Shown here in pieces: positions 48,341 through 56,804 of a DNA stretch of 64,000 nt. The stretch is taken from NCBI RefSeq assembly GCF_030209435.1, contig NZ_JARVRX010000012.1, forward strand, positions 42,492 through 106,491, in the 5' to 3' direction. The translations under genes were made by a program, and so were the position numbers. Each line of letters begins with the position of its first letter. The first letter of the stretch is position 1. Below the pieces are notes generated by a model that was not told the DNA's origin, ran no database searches, and saw nothing but the letters and a program-made list of their open reading frames with translations. This DNA comes from Mycolicibacterium sp. lyk4-40-TYG-92. Its GTDB lineage: Bacteria > Actinomycetota > Actinomycetes > Mycobacteriales > Mycobacteriaceae.

Positions 48341-48841
48341 ATGCGGTCCACCAACTACACCTCAACGTTCGCCCTGCTTGCGGCATCGGCCCTGCTCACC
48401 GCCGGGTGCGGCTGGAGTCCGAAAGGTCCGGACCCGGCCCCACAGGCCGACAAGTGCACACCCGCCGACGGGCCGGCGCAGAACGTCGTGACCGCATCCA
48501 TTTACGCGCTGCCGGCGCCGCCGTCGGGTAAGTGGACCCAGATGAGCAGCGGGCACACCGCCAACTGCGCGTTGTACTGGGTGCAGGTCGGGCAGAACAA
48601 TTCGACGCCGGACAGCCTGCAGCAGGTGGTGTTCTTCAACAAGAACACGATGATCGGCACCCCGACCCCCAACGCGCGGCCGTACATCACGGTGACCGCG
48701 AGCGCTCCGGACAGCGTGACGGTGCAGTACCAATGGCAGCAGCCCAAGGATCAGCCGGGGATGCCGACAGGTATCGGCAGTGTGCGGTTCACCGTCGACG
48801 GCGGCGCCCTCAAGGCGCTGGATCCGATTCCGGGGCCGTGA
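48341..48841 (+). CDS. LppP/LprE-family lipoprotein
   Basis: This 166-residue precursor has a signal peptide and lipobox LTAGC (Cys23). The mature domain contains ANCALYWVQVGQ, VVFFNKNTMIGTPTPNARPYI and TVQYQWQQP, which I recognise as the LppP/LprE family. It is surface lipid-anchored; the function is unknown. M. tuberculosis lppP (Rv2330c) is close to the Rv2327-Rv2325c genes that follow here, supporting the assignment. It converges with the MarR gene with 3 bp between them. Confidence 0.85.
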   Translation: MRSTNYTSTFALLAASALLTAGCGWSPKGPDPAPQADKCTPADGPAQNVVTASIYALPAPPSGKWTQMSSGHTANCALYWVQVGQNNSTPDSLQQVVFFNKNTMIGTPTPNARPYITVTASAPDSVTVQYQWQQPKDQPGMPTGIGSVRFTVDGGALKALDPIPGP

Positions 48842-48844
48842 GCG

Positions 48845-49288
48845 TCAGTGCGCGGCGAGCAGACCGCGCATGATCTCGACGGCGGCCGCCAGGGTGTCCC
48901 GGTCGCTGCTGTCGAGTTCCGCCAGGAACGGGTCGATGGCGTTGCCGCGGTCGGTGCGAACCTGCGCCAGGGTGGCGATGCCCTGCGGCGTGATGCTGAT
49001 GAGGACGGCGCGGGCGTCGTCGGGGTCGACGGTGCGGGACACCAGTCCGGCATCTTCGAGGCGACGGACCTGGGTCGTCATCGTCGGCTGCGAGCAGTGG
49101 TCGAGCGCGGCGAGATCGGAGATGCGGGCGCGGCCCTCGGCTTCGATGGTGGAGAGCAGCCGGGCCTGGGCGAAGGGCAGCGGGAGCCGGACGCGCTGAT
49201 TGGCCAGGCGGTTGATGCGGGCAACGACGGCGAGCAGATCCGAGGCGAGGGTCGTTTCGGACGCCGGTGCAGCTGTCATGTTCAACAT
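48845..49288 (-). CDS. MarR-family transcriptional regulator
   Basis: This 147-residue protein has the winged helix LLSTIEAEGRARISDLAALDHCSQPTMTTQV followed by RRLEDAGLVSRTVDPDDARAVLISIT, the DxRxxxxxLT-type wing of MarR proteins. It probably corresponds to Rv2327. ATG at 49288 or 49279 are both possible. The perfect dyad CATAGA-TTC-TCTATG, 6 bp upstream of the start and between this gene and the divergent ABC transporter gene, is the likely operator, so it probably regulates itself and the transporter. Confidence 0.9.
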   Translation of the reverse strand: MLNMTAAPASETTLASDLLAVVARINRLANQRVRLPLPFAQARLLSTIEAEGRARISDLAALDHCSQPTMTTQVRRLEDAGLVSRTVDPDDARAVLISITPQGIATLAQVRTDRGNAIDPFLAELDSSDRDTLAAAVEIMRGLLAAH

Positions 49289-49293
49289 GGTTC

Positions 49294-49308
49294 CATAGAT
49301 TCTCTATG
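49294..49308. promoter_or_regulatory. MarR operator candidate
   Basis: CATAGA (49294-49299)-TTC-TCTATG (49303-49308) is a perfect inverted repeat in the divergent promoter region of the MarR and ECF transporter genes, 6 bp before the MarR start codon. Confidence 0.65.
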
Positions 49309-49388
49309 TAGTCGAACCTGCCGTCATGAGTGGTGACGGTCACAACACCGACGAGTTTACTCGTCAAAACGCCTGGCAGAATTGTGCA

Positions 49389-51428
49389 ATGACTGCTGCC
49401 GGCACCCGAGACAAAGCCGGTCCCCTCAATCCGGGCGAGTACGCCCAGGCCGCCGTGATGGCGGCGCTGAGCGCGGCCACCGCCATCATCGCCGTCGTCG
49501 TGCCGTTCGCCGCCGGGCTGGGCATGCTCGGCACGGTGCCGATGGGACTGCTGGCCTACCGCTACCGGCTCCGGGTGCTGGTGGCCGCGACCGTCGCCGG
49601 CGGCACCATCGCGTTTCTGATCGCCGGCATGGGCGGTCTGATGACCGTGGTGTTCTGCGCCTACATCGGCGGGCTGACCGGCATCGTCAAGCGCACGGGC
49701 CGCGGCATCGTCACCGTGCTGTGCGCCTCGGTGGTCGCGGGGGCGGCGTTCGGGGCCTACGTCATCGGCATCCTGCTGTTGGTGGGGCGCCTGCGGGAGC
49801 TGATTTTCGCGTCGATGACCTCGAACATCCACGGCATCGCCAACGTCATCGCCGCGATGCCCGGCGGGGAGCGCGCGGCCGAGGATCTGCGTACGGGGTT
49901 CGCCGCATTCCTGCACTACTGGCCGGTGCCGATCATGATTTCGGTGATCCTGCACATCATCGTCGTCACGCTGCTGGGCTGGTGGGCGCTGTCGCGGGTC
50001 TTGAAGCGGCTCTTCGGCATTCCCGACGTGCACAAGCTCGACACCGACGAATCCGCCGGCTTGGTCGCGCCGGTCCCGGCCCGCTTGCGCGACGTCCGAT
50101 TCCGGTACCCGGGTACCAATCGCGACGCACTCGGCCCGGTGAGCATGGACATCAACGAGGGCGAGCACGTCGCCGTCACCGGTGCCAACGGATCGGGCAA
50201 GACCACGCTGATGCTCACGCTCGCGGGCCGTGCACCGACCGCGGGCACCATCGACCGGCCGGGTGCGGTCGGCCTCGGCCGGGCCGGTGGCACCGCGGTG
50301 GTCATGCAGCATCCGGAGAGCCAGGTGCTCGGCACCCGCGTGGCCGACGACGTGGTCTGGGGCCTGCCGGCGGGGACGACCATCGACGTCGAACGGCTGC
50401 TTGGTGAGGTCGGTCTGAACGGTATGGCCGACCGGGACACCGGCGGGCTGTCCGGTGGCGAGCTGCAGCGGCTGGCCGTCGCGGCTGCGCTCGCCCGCGA
50501 ACCGGCGTTGCTGATCGCCGACGAGGTCACGAGCATGGTCGACCAGGAGGGCCGCGATGTCCTGCTCTCGGTGCTGTCCGACCTGACCCGGCGCCACCGC
50601 ACCTCGCTCGTGCACATCACGCACTACAACGACGAAGCGGACTCGGCCGACCGGGTCGTCCGGCTGGACGGCTCCAGCGACAACATCGAGATGGTCGCGA
50701 CCGCACCGGTGCCGATCGTCTCCGACGGCATCGAACCCGGCGGCCCGGCAGTGCTCGAGGTCCAGGGTGTCGGGCACCAGTACGGCAGCGGGACGCCGTG
50801 GGAATCGACGGCGTTGCGCGATATCAGCTTCACCGTCCATGAGGGCGAGGGCGTCCTGATCCACGGACTCAACGGCTCCGGCAAGTCCACGCTGGCCTGG
50901 ATCCTGGCCGGTCTCACCGTGCCCACGACCGGCAGCTGCCTGCTCGACGGCAAGCCGGTGTCCGATCAGGTTGGTGCCGTGGCAATCTCGTTCCAGGCCG
51001 CGCGGCTGCAGTTGATGCGGTCTCGCGTCGGCGCCGAAATCGCCTCGGCCGCGGGCTTTTCGAAGCGTGACACCGCCCGGATCACCGAAGCGCTCGCGAT
51101 GGTGGGGCTCGATCCCGAACTGGCCGACCGACGCATCGATCAGCTCAGCGGCGGTCAGATGCGCCGCGTGGTGTTGGCCGGGTTGCTGTCTCGCCGCCCA
51201 CGGGCCCTGATCCTGGACGAGCCGCTGGCCGGGCTGGACGCCGCGAGCCAGCGTGGTCTGGTGACGCTGCTCGCCGAACTGCGGCGCACCACCGGGCTGA
51301 CGGTCGTCGTCATCTCACACGACTTCGCCGGGCTCGACGAACTCTGTCCGCGCATCCTGCGGCTGCACCGCGGCGAACTCGCCGGCCAGTCGACGGAAGC
51401 GCCACTAGCAGCGGGAGGACGGTCATGA
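49389..51428 (+). CDS. ECF-type ABC transporter, membrane and two fused ATPase domains
   Basis: This 679-residue protein corresponds to Rv2326c (697). Residues about 20-215 contain five or six membrane segments and resemble an ECF substrate-binding (S-like) component. Two ATPase domains follow: the first with GANGSGKTT (about 265) and LSGGELQR, the second with GLNGSGKST (about 495) and LSGGQMRR plus LILDEPLAGLD. The Walker B of the first reads LLIADEVTSM. With the EcfT-like gene downstream (ATGA overlap) it would form a complete vitamin- or metal-type importer. The substrate is unknown. ATG 49389 was chosen; an in-frame ATG at 49326 would add 21 residues. Confidence 0.88.
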   Translation: MTAAGTRDKAGPLNPGEYAQAAVMAALSAATAIIAVVVPFAAGLGMLGTVPMGLLAYRYRLRVLVAATVAGGTIAFLIAGMGGLMTVVFCAYIGGLTGIVKRTGRGIVTVLCASVVAGAAFGAYVIGILLLVGRLRELIFASMTSNIHGIANVIAAMPGGERAAEDLRTGFAAFLHYWPVPIMISVILHIIVVTLLGWWALSRVLKRLFGIPDVHKLDTDESAGLVAPVPARLRDVRFRYPGTNRDALGPVSMDINEGEHVAVTGANGSGKTTLMLTLAGRAPTAGTIDRPGAVGLGRAGGTAVVMQHPESQVLGTRVADDVVWGLPAGTTIDVERLLGEVGLNGMADRDTGGLSGGELQRLAVAAALAREPALLIADEVTSMVDQEGRDVLLSVLSDLTRRHRTSLVHITHYNDEADSADRVVRLDGSSDNIEMVATAPVPIVSDGIEPGGPAVLEVQGVGHQYGSGTPWESTALRDISFTVHEGEGVLIHGLNGSGKSTLAWILAGLTVPTTGSCLLDGKPVSDQVGAVAISFQAARLQLMRSRVGAEIASAAGFSKRDTARITEALAMVGLDPELADRRIDQLSGGQMRRVVLAGLLSRRPRALILDEPLAGLDAASQRGLVTLLAELRRTTGLTVVVISHDFAGLDELCPRILRLHRGELAGQSTEAPLAAGGRS

Positions 51429-52261
51429 CGGCTCCTGCCACCCAGCGCCGGTCGATGGTGCTACTGCGTCCCGTGCCCGGAACGTCACCCATTCACGAAC
51501 TGTGGGCCGGTACCAAGCTCGTCGTGGTGGCGCTGATCGGCATCGTCCTCACGATCTACCCGGGGTGGGTGCCCATCGGCCTGGTGGCCCTGCTCGTGAT
51601 GCTGACGGCGTGGCTGGCGCACATCCCGCGCAGCGTGCTGCCGTCGGTGCCGCGCCTGGTGTGGGTACTGCTGTTGCTCGGTGGTGGGACGGCTGCGCTG
51701 GCCGGCGGCGAGCCGTTCGTCGACATCGCGTCGGCCCATCTGGGACTGGGTGGTCTGCTGAACTTCCTGCAGATCACGGTGTTGTCCATCGTGCTGCTCG
51801 GCCTGGGTGGGCTGGTCTCCTGGACCACCAATGTCGCTGAAATCGCGCCTGCGGTGGCCACTTTGGGCCGCCCGCTGAAGTGGCTGCGAATCCCGGTCGA
51901 CGAGTGGGCCGTGACGCTGGCCCTGGCGCTGCGCGCCTTCCCGATGCTGATCGACGAATACCGTGTGCTGTTCGCGGCCCGCCGGTTGCGTCCGAAGGTG
52001 CGGCCGGAGACCCGCCGGGAGCGCGGGCGACAACGTCGCGCCGAGATCGTCGACCTGCTGGCCGCCGCGATCACCGTGGCCCTGCGCCGCGGCGATGAGA
52101 TGGGCGATGCCATCACCGCGCGTGGCGGCGTGGGCCAGATCGTCGCGAGTCCGGCGCGACCGGGACGGGCCGATGCTGTGGCGTTGGTAATGGTGGTCGC
52201 GATGTGTGCGCTGTCGCTGTGGGTCGAGGCGTTCACCCCGCTGGCCACCCACCGGCTTTAG
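51425..52261 (+). CDS. ECF transporter transmembrane (EcfT) protein
   Basis: This 278-residue protein has five or so hydrophobic segments (starting near 28, 45, 75, 107 and 255) and the EcfT coupling motifs around AARRLRPKVRPETRR and ALRRGDEMGDAITARGG. It links the ATPases to the substrate component. It starts in the ATGA overlap with the ATPase gene; Rv2325c has the same place and size (282). It converges with uspC, the stops overlapping by 4 bp. Confidence 0.9.
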   Translation: MTAPATQRRSMVLLRPVPGTSPIHELWAGTKLVVVALIGIVLTIYPGWVPIGLVALLVMLTAWLAHIPRSVLPSVPRLVWVLLLLGGGTAALAGGEPFVDIASAHLGLGGLLNFLQITVLSIVLLGLGGLVSWTTNVAEIAPAVATLGRPLKWLRIPVDEWAVTLALALRAFPMLIDEYRVLFAARRLRPKVRPETRRERGRQRRAEIVDLLAAAITVALRRGDEMGDAITARGGVGQIVASPARPGRADAVALVMVVAMCALSLWVEAFTPLATHRL

Positions 52262-53580
52262 CGATCCGCGGCGGCGTTGGCCGCCCGCTGAGCGGCGGTC
52301 AGGGTGGCTGCGACCGCTGCGCGGCCCAGGAACATCTCGTCGAAAAGCGGCCTGATGGCCTGGAATCCGGCCGGGAAGCCCGCGCCGCCGGGGGCCGGGA
52401 TGCGGGGGCCGTCCAGCACCTGAAAGAAGGGCAGAACGTCAATCCCGCGCTGTTTCCAGTAGTCGAAATAGACGGGTTGGGCGCCGAGCACCGCGGGCAC
52501 CGCAGCCCCCTTGGTGCCCAGGAACGCGTTGCCGTCGGTGCTGCCCATCCACTGCAGTACGGCCCGCACCGCGTCGGGATGGCGGGTGGCCGAATTGGCT
52601 GCGGCGGCAATGCCGTTGGTGACGCTGACCCGGCCGGCGGGGCCGCTGGGCAGCAACGCCGCACCCCACCGGAAGCGCGCCTGGTCGGCGATGGCGGCGA
52701 GGTTGTAGGTGCCCGACTGGAACAGTGCCATGCGGCCCTGCAGGAACTGGTTGCGGGAGAAGTCGCCGTTGCCGTTGGTGTCGGCCGCCGAGGGGGAGAC
52801 GTGGTCGGCGTTGATCAGCCGCACCAAGTACTCGAAAGCCTCCCGGGCGCCGGGGTTGTCGAACGTGAACCGGTCATCGTCGCTGAACTGCCCGCCGGCC
52901 GAACCGATGTAATTGAGATAGATGTCCTGCATAGCGTTGGCCGCGTTGTAGCCCCACTGCCGTACCTGCCCGGCATCGAAACCTGGTGTCCCGGCCTGGT
53001 TTCCCTGTCGGTCCAGGGTCAGCCGCGCCAACAAGGGCCGTAGCGTGTCATCGCCATCGGGGGACCAGCGCAGCGTGTCCAGGTCGGCGGGCTCGACCCC
53101 GGCGGCTGCGAGGAGGTCGGCGTTGTAGTACACCGCGACGCCGCCGTCGGTCAGTTGCGGCACCGCCCACAGTGTCCCGTCGCGGGTGAACTGCTGGTTC
53201 ACCGACCGGTCCCAGGCGTCGGAAGCGCCGCGCCCCAACAGTTTCCCGATGTCGAGCAGTCGGCCGGTGTCGGCGTACCCGGCCAGATAGGCGTTCGACA
53301 GCCAGAAGATGTCGTCGGCGCCGCCGCCGGCGACATCGGTGCGCAACGAATCGAAGTACGACGCATAGGCGACGACGTCGACCCGCACCTCGATGTCGGG
53401 ATGCCGGCGCGTGAACTCGGCGAACGCGGACCGGTATGCGGCAGCGACCTGCGCGTCCCACAGCCGCACCGTGACAACGGTTTTCCCGGAGTCCTGCGTC
53501 CGGCCCAGGAGTACGGCAGCCGCCAGCAGCACCGCCATGGTGACGGCCAGGGCGGTCACGAAGCGCGTCGAGAACTTCAT
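52258..53580 (-). CDS. uspC: Sugar ABC transporter substrate-binding lipoprotein-like protein UspC
   Basis: This 440-residue family 1 extracellular solute-binding protein is exactly the length I recall for Rv2318. The N-terminal segment (about 5-27) is a hydrophobic signal or anchor; no lipobox Cys is present. The body holds VTVRLWDAQVAAAYRSAFAEF-like and ADDIFWLSNAYLAGYAD-like segments typical of sugar binders. UspC of M. tuberculosis binds amino sugars, so the likely job is recycling of wall-derived sugars. The start at ATG 53580 overlaps the uspB stop by 4 bp. Confidence 0.93.
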   Translation of the reverse strand: MKFSTRFVTALAVTMAVLLAAAVLLGRTQDSGKTVVTVRLWDAQVAAAYRSAFAEFTRRHPDIEVRVDVVAYASYFDSLRTDVAGGGADDIFWLSNAYLAGYADTGRLLDIGKLLGRGASDAWDRSVNQQFTRDGTLWAVPQLTDGGVAVYYNADLLAAAGVEPADLDTLRWSPDGDDTLRPLLARLTLDRQGNQAGTPGFDAGQVRQWGYNAANAMQDIYLNYIGSAGGQFSDDDRFTFDNPGAREAFEYLVRLINADHVSPSAADTNGNGDFSRNQFLQGRMALFQSGTYNLAAIADQARFRWGAALLPSGPAGRVSVTNGIAAAANSATRHPDAVRAVLQWMGSTDGNAFLGTKGAAVPAVLGAQPVYFDYWKQRGIDVLPFFQVLDGPRIPAPGGAGFPAGFQAIRPLFDEMFLGRAAVAATLTAAQRAANAAADR

Positions 53581-54389
53581 TTCAGGCCGGTGACGACGAT
53601 CGAGCGGACGATGTGCCGGCCCAGCACGCTGAACAGCAGGATCAGCGGCACGATCGCGACGGTCGTTGCCGCCAGCACCACGGTCCACTGCGCATCGAAC
53701 TGGGACTGCAGGCCGGCGGTGGCGACGGTCAGCACCCGCCACGATGAGCCGCTCGTGATCACCAGCGGCCACATGAAGCTGTTCCATTGCGAGACAACGG
53801 TGATCAGCCCCAGGGTGACGAGAATCGACCGGCTGGCCGGCAGCACCACGTGCACGATGACATCCAGTGTGCCGGCGCCGTCGATGCGGGCGGCGCGGAT
53901 GAGGTCGGCCGGGATGGACCGGAAGTACTCGCGCAGCAGGAAAATCGCGTAGGGCGAGCCGAACATGAACGGCAGCACCAACGCCCAGAACGTATTGCGC
54001 AGACCCGCTTCGGCCATCATGAGGTACAGCGGCACGACGGTCACCGTCGCGGGCACCATGAGGGTGGCCAGGTACAACCAGAACAGGGTGTCGCGCCCGG
54101 GGAATTCGAGCCGGGCAAAGGCGTACGCGGCCGTCACCGAGAACGTCAGCTGGCCCACCAGGATCACCGCGGTCATCAGGGCCGTCACCAGTGCGGCCCG
54201 CCCGAAGCCGGCATCGGACAGGGCGGTGTAGTTGGCCAGTGTCGGCGGATTCGGCAGGGACAGCGGCGATTCGGTGTTGAACTGGCGGGCCGAGGTGAAC
54301 GACGTCAGCAGGCCCAGACCGAACGGCACCAGGGTGATCGCGGCGCCGAGCACCAGCACCGTGTAGATGAGCGCGTTACGTGAGGTCAT
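53577..54389 (-). CDS. uspB: Sugar ABC transporter permease UspB
   Basis: This 270-residue permease has six membrane segments and the cytoplasmic EAA-type loop RAARIDGAGTLDVIVHVVLP (about 188-207) that contacts the ATPase. It is of the MalG type by length and final segments. Its start overlaps uspA by 14 bp, and its end overlaps uspC by 4 bp. No ATPase is encoded here, so a shared MsmK/SugC-like ATPase elsewhere is needed, as in M. tuberculosis. Confidence 0.92.
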   Translation of the reverse strand: MTSRNALIYTVLVLGAAITLVPFGLGLLTSFTSARQFNTESPLSLPNPPTLANYTALSDAGFGRAALVTALMTAVILVGQLTFSVTAAYAFARLEFPGRDTLFWLYLATLMVPATVTVVPLYLMMAEAGLRNTFWALVLPFMFGSPYAIFLLREYFRSIPADLIRAARIDGAGTLDVIVHVVLPASRSILVTLGLITVVSQWNSFMWPLVITSGSSWRVLTVATAGLQSQFDAQWTVVLAATTVAIVPLILLFSVLGRHIVRSIVVTGLK

Positions 54390-55248
54390 AGCTGACCCGC
54401 CGGCGGAAGTAGGCGTGCTGCGCCACGGTGATGCCGAGCAGCAGGACGAACAGGATCAGCGCCATCACCGCGGCGCGACCCACCGCTGCCGAACCGAACG
54501 CCTCGGCGTAGATGCGGTGGGCGATCAGGTCGGTGCGGCCCTCGGGACCGCTGCCCGTCAGCGCATACACGGTGTCGAAGACCTGTGCCGCGCTCACGAT
54601 GCCCGTCACCAGCACGAAGAACAGCGTCGGCCGCAGCATGGGCAGGGTGATGCGGCGGAACCGTTGCCACGGCGTGGCTCCATCGATACGAGCCGCGTCG
54701 TGAACATCGCCCGGGATAGCCAGGATTCCGGCGAGGAAGAACAGCGTCACGTAGCCGACGTTGGTCCACACCGTGACTGCCGAAACCAGCGGCAACGCCA
54801 GCGTGGGGTCCGTCAGCCACTCGATGTGGTGCCCGAGCACGGTGCTCACCGCACCGTCGGTGGGGCTGAGAATCCAGCGCCACAGCACCGCGATCGCCAA
54901 CGGCGAGCAGATCCACGGCAGGACATACAGCGTGCGGAAGAACCCGGTGCCCGGCAGTCCGCGGGCCAAGAGCATGGCCGCGGCCAGACCCAGAATCGTC
55001 TGGACGGGGACCACCAGCGCGACGAAACCGAGCGTCACCGCCATCGAGCGGCCGAACGTCGGGTCGGTCAGCACGCCGTGCCAGTTGTCGAGCCCGACGA
55101 ACCGGATGGGCCCCAGGAGGTCCCACCGCTGCAGGCTCAGCCAGCCGACGACCAGCATGGGGAGCAGCAGGAACATCACCACGCCGAACAGGCTGGGGGC
55201 GAGCAGCGCGTAGCCGGTCAGCGTGTCCCGTAACCCGCGGCGTGCCAC
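54376..55248 (-). CDS. uspA: Sugar ABC transporter permease UspA
   Basis: This 290-residue permease has the same length as Rv2316. It has six membrane segments, a MalF-type N-terminus (LLAPSLFGVVMFLLLPMLVV-like) and the EAA loop AARIDGATPWQRFRRITLP (about 190-208). It pairs with UspB to form the channel. It is the first gene of uspA-uspB-uspC and diverges from tldD, the starts being about 40 bp apart. Confidence 0.92.
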   Translation of the reverse strand: MARRGLRDTLTGYALLAPSLFGVVMFLLLPMLVVGWLSLQRWDLLGPIRFVGLDNWHGVLTDPTFGRSMAVTLGFVALVVPVQTILGLAAAMLLARGLPGTGFFRTLYVLPWICSPLAIAVLWRWILSPTDGAVSTVLGHHIEWLTDPTLALPLVSAVTVWTNVGYVTLFFLAGILAIPGDVHDAARIDGATPWQRFRRITLPMLRPTLFFVLVTGIVSAAQVFDTVYALTGSGPEGRTDLIAHRIYAEAFGSAAVGRAAVMALILFVLLLGITVAQHAYFRRRVSYDLT

Positions 55249-55286
55249 CGGATCATTAAAGCGTGTGGTGCTACTACGGTGTAGCC

Positions 55287-56804
55287 GTGACTGCGCTGCG
55301 ACGGGTTGACGCCGACTTCCTGGCCTTGCCGCGCCATTTGCTGGCCGATGCCGCGGTGTCGGCCGCGCTGGCTGCCGGTGCGAGCTACGCCGACCTCCGG
55401 ATACACCGGATCACCACCGAACACATCCAGCTACGCGACGGCGAGCTGGAATCCTCGGTGGTCACCCGGGAGATCGGGCTGGCGGTACGGGTGATCGTGG
55501 ACGGCACCTGGGGTTTCGCCTCGCACGCCGAGCTGAACCCCGAGGTCGCGGCCGAAACCGCCCGGCGGGCCGTGCAGGTCGCGGTGGCACTGGCGCCGCT
55601 GAACGCCGAGCGCATCGAACTGGCTCACGAGCCCGTCTACGCCGACGTGTCATGGGTGTCGCCGTACCGTGTCGACCCGTTCGAGATCGCTGCTGCCGAC
55701 AAGATCGCGCTGCTGGGCGAGTACACGGGCCGGTTGCTCGCCGCCGACGGGGTGGACCACGTGTCGGCGGGTCTGCAGGCCGTCAAGGAGCAGGTGTTCT
55801 ACGCCGACGCGTTCGGTTCGTCGATAACCCAACAGCGGGTACGGGTGCAGCCGACGCTCGAGGCCGTCGCCGTCGATGCCGCAGCTGGTGCCTTCGAAAC
55901 GATGCGGACGCTGGCGCCGCCGACCGCCCGCGGCTGGGAGGCCGTCGCCGGTGACGAGGTCTGGGACTGGACAACCGAATTGGCGGAGCTGCCGACGCTG
56001 CTGGCCGAGAAGGTCAAGGCGCCCAGCGTGACGGCCGGTCCCACCGACTTGGTGATCGACCCGACCAACCTGTGGCTCACCATCCACGAATCCATCGGCC
56101 ACGCCACCGAATACGACCGGGCCATCGGCTACGAAGCGGCCTACGCCGGTACGTCGTTCGCCACCCCGGACAAGCTGGGCACCATGCAGTACGGGTCACC
56201 GATCATGAACGTCACCGCCGACCGCACCGTCGAACACGGTTTGGCCACCATCGGATTCGACGACGAAGGCGTCCGCGCGCAGAGCTGGGACCTGGTGCGT
56301 GACGGCGTCTTCGTCGGGTACCAACTGGACCGGGTGTTCGCGCCGAAGCTCGGGGTCAGCCGTTCCAACGGCTGCTCGTATGCGGATTCACCACATCATG
56401 TGCCGATCCAGCGGATGGCCAATGTCTCGCTGCAACCCGGTACCGACGATCTGAGCACCGACGATCTGATCAGCCGGGTCGAGAACGGCATCTACATCGT
56501 CGGCGACAAGTCGTGGTCAATCGATATGCAGCGGTACAACTTCCAGTTCACCGGACAGCGGTTCTTCAAGATCCGCGACGGCAAACTCGACGGCCAGGTG
56601 CGCGATGTCGCCTACCAGGCCACCACCACCGACTTCTGGGGATCGATGGAAGCCGTTGGCGGAGAGTCGACCTGGCGGCTCGGCGGCGCATTCAACTGCG
56701 GAAAGGCCCAGCCTGGCCAGGTGGCTGCCGTCAGCCACGGCTGTCCGTCCGCGCTGTTCCGCGGAATCAATGTGCTCAACACACGAACTGAATCGGGGCG
56801 TTGA
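55287..56804 (+). CDS. tldD: Metalloprotease TldD
   Basis: This 505-residue protein matches the length of Rv2315c. It has the zinc motif HESIGHATEYDR (HExxGH, near 266) and DGELESSVVTREIGLAVRVI-like and SYADSPHHVPIQRM segments typical of TldD. TldD with TldE forms a heterodimeric protease that trims unfolded or RiPP precursor peptides. The GTG start at 55287 was chosen for its length match. The stop overlaps the tldE start by one base (TGATG). Confidence 0.93.
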   Translation: MTALRRVDADFLALPRHLLADAAVSAALAAGASYADLRIHRITTEHIQLRDGELESSVVTREIGLAVRVIVDGTWGFASHAELNPEVAAETARRAVQVAVALAPLNAERIELAHEPVYADVSWVSPYRVDPFEIAAADKIALLGEYTGRLLAADGVDHVSAGLQAVKEQVFYADAFGSSITQQRVRVQPTLEAVAVDAAAGAFETMRTLAPPTARGWEAVAGDEVWDWTTELAELPTLLAEKVKAPSVTAGPTDLVIDPTNLWLTIHESIGHATEYDRAIGYEAAYAGTSFATPDKLGTMQYGSPIMNVTADRTVEHGLATIGFDDEGVRAQSWDLVRDGVFVGYQLDRVFAPKLGVSRSNGCSYADSPHHVPIQRMANVSLQPGTDDLSTDDLISRVENGIYIVGDKSWSIDMQRYNFQFTGQRFFKIRDGKLDGQVRDVAYQATTTDFWGSMEAVGGESTWRLGGAFNCGKAQPGQVAAVSHGCPSALFRGINVLNTRTESGR

